Source: DAOVRD01 sp964521715 | GTDB lineage: Bacteria > Planctomycetota > Brocadiia > SM23-32 | Direction: 5' to 3' | Length of the DNA: 64,000 nt | Assembly (NCBI GenBank): GCA_964521715.1 | Contig: CAZFSS010000003.1 | Span: forward strand, 1-64,000 | Shown here: positions 27,496-36,021 of the stretch, piece by piece | Position numbering within the stretch: position 1 is the first letter of the stretch | Layout: every line of letters starts with the position of its first letter | Notes under the pieces: generated by a model | Told to the model about the DNA's origin: nothing | What the model saw: only the letters and a program-made list of their open reading frames with translations | Databases searched by the model: none | Made by a program: the position numbers and the translations under genes

Positions 27496-28131
27496 GTGCA
27501 GCTTCCCAGGCAGGACCACTATGAGGTCGCCCGCGACGCTGCGCTGGCCCGGCTGCGGGAAAGAATGGACCCGGACCGGCTGGGCCTTCTCGGCGCGCGG
27601 CCGGCCGAGGACCTGGCCACCGTCGATCTGCCGGCCCTCTGCTGGGAGCTCAGGGTCCGGATGGACCCGTTCTCGATCCGTCTGCTGCCCGGAGGCGAGG
27701 AGGCATCGCTCCCGTGGCAGATCCTGGCGCTCGACTACCTGGCGGCCGACAGGGCCATCGCTCCCGCCGGGTTCGTTTCGTTCGCGGACCTGATGGAAGG
27801 GCGCAGCTACCTGCCGGCGTTCCAGTCGCGAGTGACGGACAGGCTTTCTCACACCGCCGGCCGGGACGGGGCGGCGTTCCGGGACGCGGCCAAACGCCTG
27901 GGCGCGACGCCGGTCGAGGGCGATCCCGTTCGCTGCATCCTGCGGTTCTTCCCCCTGCTCGAGTTCCAGGTGGTGCGTTACGAGGAGGATGAGGAGTTCG
28001 CGCCCTCGTGCAACGTCCTTTTTTCTGATAATGTGCTCAGCATCTTCAGTCTCGAGGACGGCATAGTGGCGGCCGAGCGGCTCGTGGCCGCGCTCGAAGG
28101 CAAGACGCCCGCCGCCCGCAAGGGGGGCTGA
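27496..28131 (+). CDS. DUF3786 protein in the CODH/ACS operon
   Basis: The 211-residue protein matches the DUF3786 type seen beside CODH/ACS and corrinoid genes: an N-terminal YEVARDAALARLRERMDP, a central WQILALDYLAADRA and the C-terminal FFPLLEFQVVRYEEDEEFAP ... CNVLFSDNVLSIFSLED. No catalytic motif or metal-binding cysteine cluster is obvious. Its biochemical role is unknown; repeated occurrence with corrinoid proteins suggests an accessory or assembly function. The GTG at 27496 was chosen because AGGAGG lies five bases upstream. Confidence 0.75.
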   Translation: MQLPRQDHYEVARDAALARLRERMDPDRLGLLGARPAEDLATVDLPALCWELRVRMDPFSIRLLPGGEEASLPWQILALDYLAADRAIAPAGFVSFADLMEGRSYLPAFQSRVTDRLSHTAGRDGAAFRDAAKRLGATPVEGDPVRCILRFFPLLEFQVVRYEEDEEFAPSCNVLFSDNVLSIFSLEDGIVAAERLVAALEGKTPAARKGG

Positions 28132-28137
28132 GAGGCG

Positions 28138-29274
28138 ATGAAGAGGCTATACGTCGCGGCAACCGAGCAGCACGCCGGCAAGACGACCGTCTGCGTGGGC
28201 CTCTACAAGGCGGCCCAGGAGCGGGGCTGCAAGACGTGCTTCATCAAGCCGGTCGGGCAGCGCTACGTCATGGAGGTGGACGAACAGGTCGACGAGGACG
28301 CCGTCCTGTTCAAGCACGGTCTCGGGGCCCCGGGCGCCGTCAAGGACATGAGCCCCGTCACGATCCCGCGCGGCTTCACGCGCGAGTACATCTTCAATCG
28401 CGACCCCCAGTCCGTCCACGGCCCCATCCTCGACGCCGTTGCCCGCCTGGAAGATGACCACGACCTGCTCATCATCGAGGGGACGGGCCATGCGGGCGTC
28501 GGCTCGGTGCTGGACTCGTCCAACGCCGAGGTGGCCAGGCTCCTGGACTCGCAGTGCGTCATCGTCAGCGGGGGCGGCATCGGGCGCTGCATCGACGAGC
28601 TCTGCCTGAACCGCGCGCTCTTCGATCGCCACGGCGTCCCCATCGTCGGAGCGATCATCAACAAGGTCTACGAGGAGAAGTACGACGACGTCGCCGCCGC
28701 CGTCCGGCAGGGGCTGGCCAATAACGGCATCAACTGCCTGGGCGTCATCCCGTACCGCAGGGAATTGGCCTACCCCACCATGCGGCAGATCCAGGCGGAG
28801 TACGGCCTGGAGGTCCTCTGCGGCGGCGTCTACCTGGACAACAAGGTGCGGGACATCATCGTGGCGGCGATGACGCCGCAGAACATGATCAACTACCTGC
28901 ACACGGGCAGCCTCGTGGTCGTGCCCGGGGACCGCGTGGATAACATCATCGCTTCCATCAACGCGCACCTGATGAAGCAGCAGAAGAGCGCGCGCCGCAT
29001 CGCCGGCCTGCTGCTGACGGGCGGCTTCGTCCCTCACCTCAGCATCGTCAACATCCTGTGCGAAGTGGACGTGCCCGTGCTCTTGAGCGACGACGACACG
29101 GCCACGGCCGCCTTCGAAGTGCGCAGCCTCGTGGCCAAGATGACGCCGCGCGACCTCGACAAGATAGCCCTGGCCGCAAGCACCATAGAGCAGCACGTCG
29201 ACCTTGGTTCCATGTTCCGGGCCGTGGGACTGGCCTCCGTGGCCGAGTCGCCACGGCCGGGCAAGGGGCAGTGA
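28138..29274 (+). CDS. P-loop ATPase with DRTGG domain, phosphotransacetylase N-terminus-like
   Basis: Residues 5-20 contain a BioD/CobB-type P-loop (AATEQHAGKTTVCVGL), and LLIIEGTGHAGVGSV supplies the Walker-B region. The C-terminal half (about 210-330) matches the DRTGG domain (VVPGDRVDNIIASINA). This pair of domains forms the N-terminal regulatory part of long phosphotransacetylases; here the catalytic acetyltransferase domain is missing. In this operon it may sense or regulate acetyl-CoA metabolism; that is inference. Confidence 0.75.
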   Translation: MKRLYVAATEQHAGKTTVCVGLYKAAQERGCKTCFIKPVGQRYVMEVDEQVDEDAVLFKHGLGAPGAVKDMSPVTIPRGFTREYIFNRDPQSVHGPILDAVARLEDDHDLLIIEGTGHAGVGSVLDSSNAEVARLLDSQCVIVSGGGIGRCIDELCLNRALFDRHGVPIVGAIINKVYEEKYDDVAAAVRQGLANNGINCLGVIPYRRELAYPTMRQIQAEYGLEVLCGGVYLDNKVRDIIVAAMTPQNMINYLHTGSLVVVPGDRVDNIIASINAHLMKQQKSARRIAGLLLTGGFVPHLSIVNILCEVDVPVLLSDDDTATAAFEVRSLVAKMTPRDLDKIALAASTIEQHVDLGSMFRAVGLASVAESPRPGKGQ

Positions 29275-29277
29275 GCG

Positions 29278-29661
29278 ATGGCGAAGATCCTTTACGTGGA
29301 CCCCGATGCCAGCCGGGTCGAGGTCATAAAGGGCCTGCTCGTCCAGAAGGGGCATGCCGTCACCGTGGTGAACTGCGCGGAACGTGCCATGCTGCAAGTT
29401 GAACGCGAGAGCGGTTACGACGCCGTGGTGCTGCACCTCATACTGCCCGGGATCGACGGCGCCGAGCTGTGCCGCTGGCTGAAGCAGTGGAGTTCCTCGC
29501 CCGGTATCCCCCGGATCGTCTTTACGGGCCCGGAGGTGCGGCTGGAGCTGGACCTCTCCGAGGAACTGCCGCGTTGGCTGCCGGCCGACGTCTACGTGGA
29601 GGGAGTGAAGGAGCCGGACGAGCTCATCAGTGCCGTGGAACGGATTCTGTGCGGCTCCTGA
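29278..29661 (+). CDS. Receiver-like protein lacking the phosphoacceptor Asp
   Basis: The 127-residue protein has the receiver fold pattern: ILYVDPDASRVEVI with the acidic pocket (Asp8, Asp10), VVLHLILPGIDGAELCRWL, and RIVFTG with the conserved Thr. The phosphoacceptor, normally Asp in LLDIMLPGMDG-like sequences, is His53. The domain therefore probably does not accept phosphate in the usual way and may act as a protein-interaction module. No output domain is attached. It starts three bases after the ATPase gene, so both are probably co-translated. Confidence 0.75.
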   Translation: MAKILYVDPDASRVEVIKGLLVQKGHAVTVVNCAERAMLQVERESGYDAVVLHLILPGIDGAELCRWLKQWSSSPGIPRIVFTGPEVRLELDLSEELPRWLPADVYVEGVKEPDELISAVERILCGS

Positions 29662-29755
29662 TGGGGCCCGGCGGCGTGGTCCATCGTCGGGCGTGGCGCG
29701 CTGGACGGGTCACTGGTTCTTGCTTTGGCTTTGTCTCTGCGAAAGGAGGACGGCC

Positions 29756-31444
<1,689 letters not shown>

Positions 31445-31502
31445 GGGGCTGTTCAACAAGCAACCTTGCGTTCTGCAGCCGGTGTCATGTGCGGACTGAT
31501 AC

Positions 31503-31530
31503 GTAGGGGCACGGCGCGCCGTGCCCCTAC
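31503..31530. repeat. 28-bp perfect palindrome downstream of fhs
   Basis: GTAGGGGCACGGCG at 31503-31516 is followed directly by its exact reverse complement up to 31530. It would fold as a 12-bp stem with a GCGC loop. It sits about 60 bases after the fhs stop and could end transcription of the CODH/ACS operon, but no T-tract follows. Perfect palindromes of this style often belong to dispersed intergenic repeat families. Confidence 0.7.
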
Positions 31531-31646
31531 AGGGTCGCGGCCGCTATCGAGCGGTGGCTGCGAAAATGCAAGACGACTTCCTTGACAGCCCACTAGGGCC
31601 CTAAGTGTCGCTCCCCGACGGAGGGACGGCGCGCTGCGTCGCCGGT

Positions 31647-31675
31647 GGCGCTCGCGGCGCGGCGGCGCGTATACT
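31647..31675 (+). promoter_or_regulatory. Possible bioY promoter
   Basis: TATACT (31670-31675) is a good -10 element about 58 bases before bioY; the -35 region at 17 bp (TGGCGC) is poor. The rest of the 288-bp gap after fhs contains only the 28-bp palindrome. No BirA operator half-site is recognised. Confidence 0.3.
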
Positions 31676-31732
31676 GTCAGCATGCAGAAGGGGAGCTTCT
31701 TGGCTCCGATTTGGCCTCGTGGGGGATGACCG

Positions 31733-32377
31733 GTGAGCAACATCGTCCAGGCGTTGGACGGATACCGCGCGTACCGATATCGGTTCTTCTGCTGGCGCTA
31801 CGAGCTGCCGGCCGTCAGGAAGGTGGCCCTGGCGCTGGGCATGGCCGCCGTGACGGGCCTGTCCGCGCAGGTGCGGGTGCCGCTTTCGTTCACGCCCGTG
31901 CCGATCACGGGGCAGGTGTTGGCGGCGCTCCTGGCCGGCGTTCTGCTCGGGCGCTTCTACGGGGGGCTCAGCCAGGTCCTCTACGTGGGACTCGGCGCGG
32001 CGGGCGTGCAGTGGTTTGCGGCCCTCACCGGGGGTATCGGCGTGCTGACCGGCGTGACCGGCGGGTATCTGGTCGGGCTCGTCATCGCGGCCGCCCTCGT
32101 TGGCTACGTGAATGAACGCTACGTGCGCGCCAGGCGCTTCGCGCAGCAGTTGGCCCTCATGCTGCTGGCCGTCGGCGTCATTTACCTCTGCGGCGCTCTC
32201 CAACTGGCCGTTGTGCTCTGCGTCGGCCCGGGCAAGGCGATCGCGCTTGGAATCCTCCCGTTCGTGATTCCCGATCTGTTCAAGGCCCTCATTGCGGCGT
32301 CCGTCGCGACGGCCCTCCTGCCGAAGTCCTCTTACAACGGTGAAGTGGACGCGACCCGCTATGGCAGGGACCCTTAA
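31733..32377 (+). CDS. bioY: BioY biotin transporter S component
   Basis: BioY (214 residues) is the substrate-binding membrane subunit of an energy-coupling-factor biotin transporter. It has six hydrophobic segments and the family motifs AQVRVPLSFTPVPITGQVLAA and GGYLVGL. The GTG start follows GGGGGATG. No bioM or bioN gene is in the window, so it would use a shared ECF module or work alone. Its 3' end overlaps the DUF1284 gene by 17 bases, and a second diverged copy of its last codons lies at 32789-32860. Confidence 0.9.
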   Translation: MSNIVQALDGYRAYRYRFFCWRYELPAVRKVALALGMAAVTGLSAQVRVPLSFTPVPITGQVLAALLAGVLLGRFYGGLSQVLYVGLGAAGVQWFAALTGGIGVLTGVTGGYLVGLVIAAALVGYVNERYVRARRFAQQLALMLLAVGVIYLCGALQLAVVLCVGPGKAIALGILPFVIPDLFKALIAASVATALLPKSSYNGEVDATRYGRDP

Positions 32378-32777
32378 CCTCCGTGCGCACCATCTGCTGT
32401 GCATGTTCGGCTTCCGCGGACTGGGCTACAGCCCCTCGTTCGTCCAGAACATGCGGGAGGTGGTGGCGCGCTTTTTCGGGGATGCAGGCGTCGAGGTGCG
32501 TCTGGTGTCGGGCTGCGACGACATCTGTGCGGTGTGCCCTCACGCCGCTCAAGGGCGGTGCACGGCCGAGGCCGGCGCAGACGACGCGGTCTGTCGCAGG
32601 GACACAGAGGTCTTGAGCCGGCTGGGGCTGGGCGAGGGATACGGGACGGACTCGTCGTCGCTCATGCGGCTTGTCGTGGAGCGGATAGCGCCGGAGCAGA
32701 TCACGACCATCTGCGCCGGATGCCAGTGGCTGGAAGCGGGCTACTGCCGGGAAGGTCTCAGGCATCGCCGCGCGTAG
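32361..32777 (+). CDS. DUF1284 cysteine-rich protein
   Basis: The start ATG lies inside the end of bioY. The 138-residue protein opens with the family motif LNLRAHHLLCMFGFRGLGYS and carries paired cysteines in CDDICAVCP, GRCTA and CAGCQWLEAGYC, suggesting an iron-sulfur cluster or zinc site. DUF1284 proteins are small putative Fe-S binding proteins of unknown function found in anaerobes. It is sandwiched between bioY and a relic of a second bioY tail. Confidence 0.8.
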   Translation: MAGTLNLRAHHLLCMFGFRGLGYSPSFVQNMREVVARFFGDAGVEVRLVSGCDDICAVCPHAAQGRCTAEAGADDAVCRRDTEVLSRLGLGEGYGTDSSSLMRLVVERIAPEQITTICAGCQWLEAGYCREGLRHRRA

Positions 32778-32788
32778 GCGCGCCGTGA

Positions 32789-32860
32789 ATGGCCCTGCTG
32801 GCGAAGTCGTCCTACAACGGAGAGGTGGACGGAGGGCGATTCCCCGGGCGCCAAAGGTAG
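32789..32860 (+). pseudogene. Relic of a second bioY 3' end
   Basis: A 72-base reading frame encodes MALLAKSSYNGEVDGGRFP and a few more residues, closely matching the end of BioY (ALLPKSSYNGEVDATRY). Over 41 aligned bases 35 are identical, and five of the six differences are synonymous. The copy thus diverged while coding, then lost its 5' part. It indicates a former second bioY or a recombination event that placed the DUF1284 gene between old and new tails. Confidence 0.75.
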
Positions 32861-32874
32861 CACCGTTGTAACGC

Positions 32875-32984
32875 TTTATGGCTTGACGATCTCGCTGCCC
32901 CCGTTGTCGTTCCGAACGCGCTGTCAGGCGCGGAGGAATCTGGCGTTGTCGCCCGGCCGATATGCAATCAGTTTATGGCTTGAC
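32875..32984 (+). repeat. 13-bp direct repeat TTTATGGCTTGAC, two copies
   Basis: The 13-mer occurs at 32875-32887 and 32972-32984, 97 bp apart. The second copy supplies the -35 element of the ankyrin-gene promoter; the first has no good -10 element after it. It may be a promoter-proximal duplication. Confidence 0.6.
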
Positions 32985-33008
32985 CATTCCGCGGCACCGG
33001 GGTATAGT
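32980..33008 (+). promoter_or_regulatory. Promoter of the ankyrin gene
   Basis: TTGACC (32980-32985) and TATAGT (33003-33008) are separated by 17 bp, about 57 bases upstream of the chosen ATG. This excludes the in-frame TTG at 33008 as start. Confidence 0.65.
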
Positions 33009-33064
33009 TGTGCTGGATATGTGAGTTCTTGGAGATGGGCCTATGGAAGCCGAGGGGGTGGGTC

Positions 33065-34366
33065 ATGGGCAAACTCAATCAGACCGAAGTCGGCCGGAGA
33101 GCCCCAATGGCATTGGGGCCCGCCCAGGACGTGAGACGTTGGCGCGTGCTCGCGTGTGGTCTTGTAGCCTGGTGCTTGTGGGCCGCAGTGGTGTCCAGTG
33201 CTACAGAAGTCGCCTCCGATTGGGGGCTGCTGCATGTCGCCGCAGCGTGTGGCAACGTAGCGCAGGTAAGGGGCTTGCTCGAAGCGGGCTGCGATCCGAA
33301 TCTGCAGGACAGTATAGGCAGGACCCCGCTGCATGTTGCCGTGGCGGAAGGCCATTACGAGGTCTGTGAGCTCCTGATCGGTCACGGAGCTGATCTGTGC
33401 GCCCTGAGCGACATGTATGGAACGCCGCTGCACACAGCGGCCGCCTGCGGGAGGAAACGTATCGCGGAGCTCCTTCTGTCGGCCGGCGCAGATGTGATGA
33501 GCCGGGACGAGATTGGCGTGACTCCCCTGCATCTTGCGGCACTGCATGGACATGATGAGACCGCCGAGCTTCTCCTCGCTCATGGTGCGCAGCACGACAT
33601 CTTGTCTGCGGCTGCCTGCGGAGACTTAGGGCTTGTTCGCCGGTTCGTGGAGGCCGATCCACAGGGCGCGAACGCTACAGGCCCCGGGGGCGCCCGGGCG
33701 CTGAACTACGCTGCGTTCCGTGGACGGATGGAGGTCATGGAGTACCTGATCCAAGCAGGGGCGGATGTGAACCTGAGGACGGGGTACAGGCAGACGCCGC
33801 TTTTCGATGCCGCCTACGGAGGTCAGTTTGACGCCGCGAAACTGCTGTTGGACAGTGGAGCGCGGGCCGACGTGACAAATGCCATAGGGACGACGCCGCT
33901 GCATTTGGCGGCGAGCAATGGCAACGAAGAACTCGTGCGACTGCTTGTTGAGCACGGAGCGGAAGTCAACGCTACGGACGTTGGTCGTTCTACTCCCCTT
34001 CACGGAGCTGCACTTGGCGGCGATGTTGAGGCGGTGCGCCTGTTGCTTGCCAGCGGTGCCGACGTCAATGCGTCGACCGATGATGGACTCACGCCGTTGT
34101 CCTTTGCCACTACGAAGGGCAACATCGCGGTCGTTCGGCTTCTCCTGGAAGCGGGAGCCGACCCTGACAAGGCTGATAGGTCCGGCAGGACGCCCTTGCA
34201 TCGAGCGGCAGCCGAGGGGCAGTATGCCATTGTGAGCATGCTGCTCACGCACGGAGCAGACGCCCACGTTCAGGATGAGGACGGTCAAACGCCCCTGGCC
34301 GCCGCGGTCGAGCGCGGTCACAATGACGTGGCGGCGCTTCTGCGCGCGCATGGGGCAACGGAGTGA
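33065..34366 (+). CDS. Exported ankyrin-repeat protein
   Basis: The 433-residue protein has a signal peptide (RRWRVLACGLVAWCLWAAVVSSA) and then about twelve ankyrin repeats of 33 residues covering the rest, each with the TPLHxAAxxGH and LLLxxGAD pattern. One repeat (about residues 177-203) is degenerate. Ankyrin arrays bind proteins; export suggests a periplasmic or extracellular partner. The ATG at 33065 follows GAGGGGG and lies downstream of a strong promoter. Its base composition is less GC-rich than in the neighbouring metabolic genes. Confidence 0.85.
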   Translation: MGKLNQTEVGRRAPMALGPAQDVRRWRVLACGLVAWCLWAAVVSSATEVASDWGLLHVAAACGNVAQVRGLLEAGCDPNLQDSIGRTPLHVAVAEGHYEVCELLIGHGADLCALSDMYGTPLHTAAACGRKRIAELLLSAGADVMSRDEIGVTPLHLAALHGHDETAELLLAHGAQHDILSAAACGDLGLVRRFVEADPQGANATGPGGARALNYAAFRGRMEVMEYLIQAGADVNLRTGYRQTPLFDAAYGGQFDAAKLLLDSGARADVTNAIGTTPLHLAASNGNEELVRLLVEHGAEVNATDVGRSTPLHGAALGGDVEAVRLLLASGADVNASTDDGLTPLSFATTKGNIAVVRLLLEAGADPDKADRSGRTPLHRAAAEGQYAIVSMLLTHGADAHVQDEDGQTPLAAAVERGHNDVAALLRAHGATE

Positions 34367-34470
34367 ACCGGAGCGCTTGTCCGGCCGGCTGCTGGAGAGG
34401 CGGGAGTACGCGAGCGGCGCGTACCTGACGCACCTGGACGACCAAGGCCAGAACCTGCCCGGCTACAGCA
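34367..34470 (+). other. Possible gene fragment next to the inverted-repeat unit
   Basis: One frame of this 104-bp stretch reads without stops as ERLSGRLLERREYASGAYLT and then HLDDQGQNLPGYSI up to the edge of the inverted repeat. The composition looks coding, as if the 3' end of a gene had been cut by the unit at 34471. No family can be named with certainty and no matching continuation is recognised on the other side. Confidence 0.3.
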
Positions 34471-34500
34471 TTCTTGACACGGATTCACACGGATTCTCAC
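34471..34500 (+). repeat. Left 30-bp inverted repeat
   Basis: Reads TTCTTG, then ACACGGATTC twice, then TCAC. The stop codon of the enclosed gene (minus strand) is at 34499-34497 within this repeat. Confidence 0.85.
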
Positions 34501-34862
34501 TGATCGAAGACCTTGCGCTTCACCTCGACTTGCCGCCCGAAGTTCACCAGAAGGCCCACCTCAATCCCCGTCGCCTTCAGGTAGTTGACCAGTTGCGTCT
34601 CGTGGATCGGCTCAAGGGCGCTGACCGCTTTCACCTCCACGATCACCTTCCCCTCGACAACGAGGTCGGCCACGTAGTCGCCAACCAGCTCGCCCTCGTA
34701 GCGGACCGGCACGGGATACTGCTGCTTCACCCGAAGGCCGCCCTTTCCGAGTTCCAGCGCTAAGGCGTTCTCATACACTTTCTCCAGGAACCCGAAGCCC
34801 AGGGCGTTGTGCACCTTGAACGCTGCGCCGATGATCTTCTCAGTGATTTCCTCGTGCTTCAT
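34497..34862 (-). CDS. GxxExxY-family protein, nuclease-like fold
   Basis: The 121-residue protein contains the defining GFLEKVY motif (residues 24-30), the preceding GAAFKVHNALG, and a PD-(D/E)xK-like core with Asp66 and the EVK triad part (Glu76-Val-Lys78), followed by LVNYLKATGIEVGLLVNFG. The GxxExxY family is found as scattered multi-copy genes in some bacteria and its function is not established; the core suggests nucleic-acid cleavage. The gene is complete. It fills the space between two 30-bp inverted repeats and lies in a junction region between the ankyrin gene and hypB. Confidence 0.85.
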   Translation of the reverse strand: MKHEEITEKIIGAAFKVHNALGFGFLEKVYENALALELGKGGLRVKQQYPVPVRYEGELVGDYVADLVVEGKVIVEVKAVSALEPIHETQLVNYLKATGIEVGLLVNFGRQVEVKRKVFDQ

Positions 34863-34864
34863 CC

Positions 34865-34894
34865 GTGGGAATCCGTGTGAATCCGTGTCAAGAA
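34865..34894 (-). repeat. Right 30-bp inverted repeat
   Basis: Reverse complement of the left repeat with one mismatch (position 34869). It begins two bases upstream of the enclosed start codon, so it also occupies the place of the ribosome-binding site. Confidence 0.85.
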
Positions 34895-34919
34895 GTTGCC
34901 GTGGCCCAGGATCCGGCCG

Positions 34920-35579
34920 TCAGTCGGTCGCATGACGCGGACGCCGCGCGGAGCGCAGGAAGTCGAACCACGGCTCGAACCCCGTGCCCTCAGTGGCGGA
35001 GGTCTCGAAGATCCTCACGCCCGGCCGCACCTTGCGCGCGTCCTCCCTGACCCTTGCCAGGTCATACGGGCAGCGGTCCAGAAGGTCCACCTTGTTGATG
35101 AACACCACGTCCGCGCGCACAAAGAGGGCCGGATACTTGCGGACCTTCTCGTCGCCTTCGGGCACGCTGAGCACGGCCACCTTCATGTTCTCCCCCAGAT
35201 CGAAGGCGGACGGGCAGACCAGGTTCCCCACGTTCTCGATGAAGAGGAAGTCGAGGGCAGCGAGGTCCAGGTCCTCTACGGCGGCGGCCACCTGCGCGGC
35301 GTTGAGGTGACAGCTTCCCCCCGTCTCGATCGCGCGCGCCTCGATGCCGCGCGCGCCGACGCGTTCCGCGTCCAGGGCCGTCTTGACGTCGCCGATGACG
35401 ACGGCTACGCGCCCGTCGAAGTGCGCCGCCGTGTGCTCGAGGATGGAGGTCTTGCCGCAGCCCGGCGAGCCGATCAGGTTCATCACGTAGACGCCCGAGC
35501 GGGCGAAGAGCTCGCGGTTGCGCGCCGCGATGACGTCGTTGCTTTCCTGCGCGAACCTCTTCAGGTCAATCCTGGCCAT
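34920..35579 (-). CDS. hypB: Hydrogenase nickel incorporation GTPase HypB
   Basis: HypB (219 residues) is a SIMIBI GTPase delivering nickel to [NiFe] hydrogenase. Visible motifs are the P-loop IGSPGCGKTS, DVKTALDAERV, ETGGSCHLNA (metal-site Cys/His), FIENVGNLVCP and NKVDLLD. It lacks the N-terminal His-rich nickel store found in some homologues. It overlaps hypA by 14 bases. It presumably serves the large subunit encoded at 48155-49339; other hyp genes are not in the window. Confidence 0.95.
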   Translation of the reverse strand: MARIDLKRFAQESNDVIAARNRELFARSGVYVMNLIGSPGCGKTSILEHTAAHFDGRVAVVIGDVKTALDAERVGARGIEARAIETGGSCHLNAAQVAAAVEDLDLAALDFLFIENVGNLVCPSAFDLGENMKVAVLSVPEGDEKVRKYPALFVRADVVFINKVDLLDRCPYDLARVREDARKVRPGVRIFETSATEGTGFEPWFDFLRSARRPRHATD

Positions 35580-35910
35580 CTTCGACCTCGATGTACTCGA
35601 TGGTCACGTCCTTGCCTTCGACGACGTTCCGCAGGAAGCTGCCGCACTCGGGGCAGGGGCTGAACATGTCCCGCGCCTCGTAGCGGAGGCCGCATTCGCA
35701 CTCGACCAGGGCCGGCACGGCAGTGAGCCGGACCTCCGTCTGCCCCATCCCGCGCTCGTCGAGCACCAGCCTCATGCAGAACTCGAGCGACGATAGGTTG
35801 ACCGCCGAAAGCCCGCCGACCCGGACGGCTATCGCCGTCACGCGGCGGTCCGTGCCGCCGGCGGCCAGGGCGGTGCGGACGATGCCTTCCGAAAGCGACA
35901 GCTCATGCAT
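35566..35910 (-). CDS. hypA: Hydrogenase maturation nickel chaperone HypA
   Basis: HypA (114 residues) begins with the nickel-binding MHELSLSEGI (His2) and has a zinc-ribbon with cysteine pairs CECG and CPECG. It hands nickel to hydrogenase together with HypB, its downstream partner. A perfect TATAAT lies 31 bases upstream on the minus strand. Confidence 0.93.
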   Translation of the reverse strand: MHELSLSEGIVRTALAAGGTDRRVTAIAVRVGGLSAVNLSSLEFCMRLVLDERGMGQTEVRLTAVPALVECECGLRYEARDMFSPCPECGSFLRNVVEGKDVTIEYIEVEDGQD

Positions 35911-35940
35911 GGGATCGCCGTCCCGTGGCGGATATGTACC

Positions 35941-35969
35941 ATTATACGTACCTTTTCAGAGCCGGTCAC
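35941..35969 (-). promoter_or_regulatory. hypAB promoter
   Basis: On the minus strand GTGACC (35969-35964) and a perfect TATAAT (35946-35941) are 17 bp apart. The -10 element sits between GTAC half-sites (GTACG and GGTAC), a possible operator. Confidence 0.6.
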
Positions 35970-35993
35970 GCGGAAGCCGCGCGGCCCCGCGCC

Positions 35994-36021
35994 TTGACAG
36001 GGCCTTAGGACCGGGTACAAT
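35994..36021 (+). promoter_or_regulatory. Strong promoter for the EF-G paralogue
   Basis: TTGACA (35994-35999) and TACAAT (36016-36021) are 16 bp apart, eleven of twelve consensus matches. It diverges from the hypAB promoter. Confidence 0.7.

Larger units (their letters stand above)
34471..34894 (-). mobile_element. 424-bp single-gene unit with 30-bp terminal inverted repeats
   Basis: Two 30-bp sequences in inverted orientation (34471-34500 and 34865-34894) match at 29 of 30 positions and enclose exactly one gene. The gene start codon lies two bases inside one repeat and its TGA stop lies within the other, so nothing is left over. Each repeat holds two tandem copies of ACACGGATTC. No target-site duplication is seen in the flanks (ACAGCA versus GTTGCC). 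It has no transposase, so it would be a passenger or non-autonomous unit. Confidence 0.6.

Noticed and set aside
31503..31530. Rho-independent terminator for fhs
   Set aside because: The stem is excellent but there is no T-tract on either side, so it is listed as a repeat.
33008..33064. TTG start at 33008 for the ankyrin protein
   Set aside because: It overlaps the -10 element of the promoter; ATG at 33065 has a good ribosome-binding site and gives a proper signal peptide.
34960..35000. tRNA T-loop-like sequence GGCTCGAACCCC
   Set aside because: It lies inside hypB and no cloverleaf can be drawn around it.
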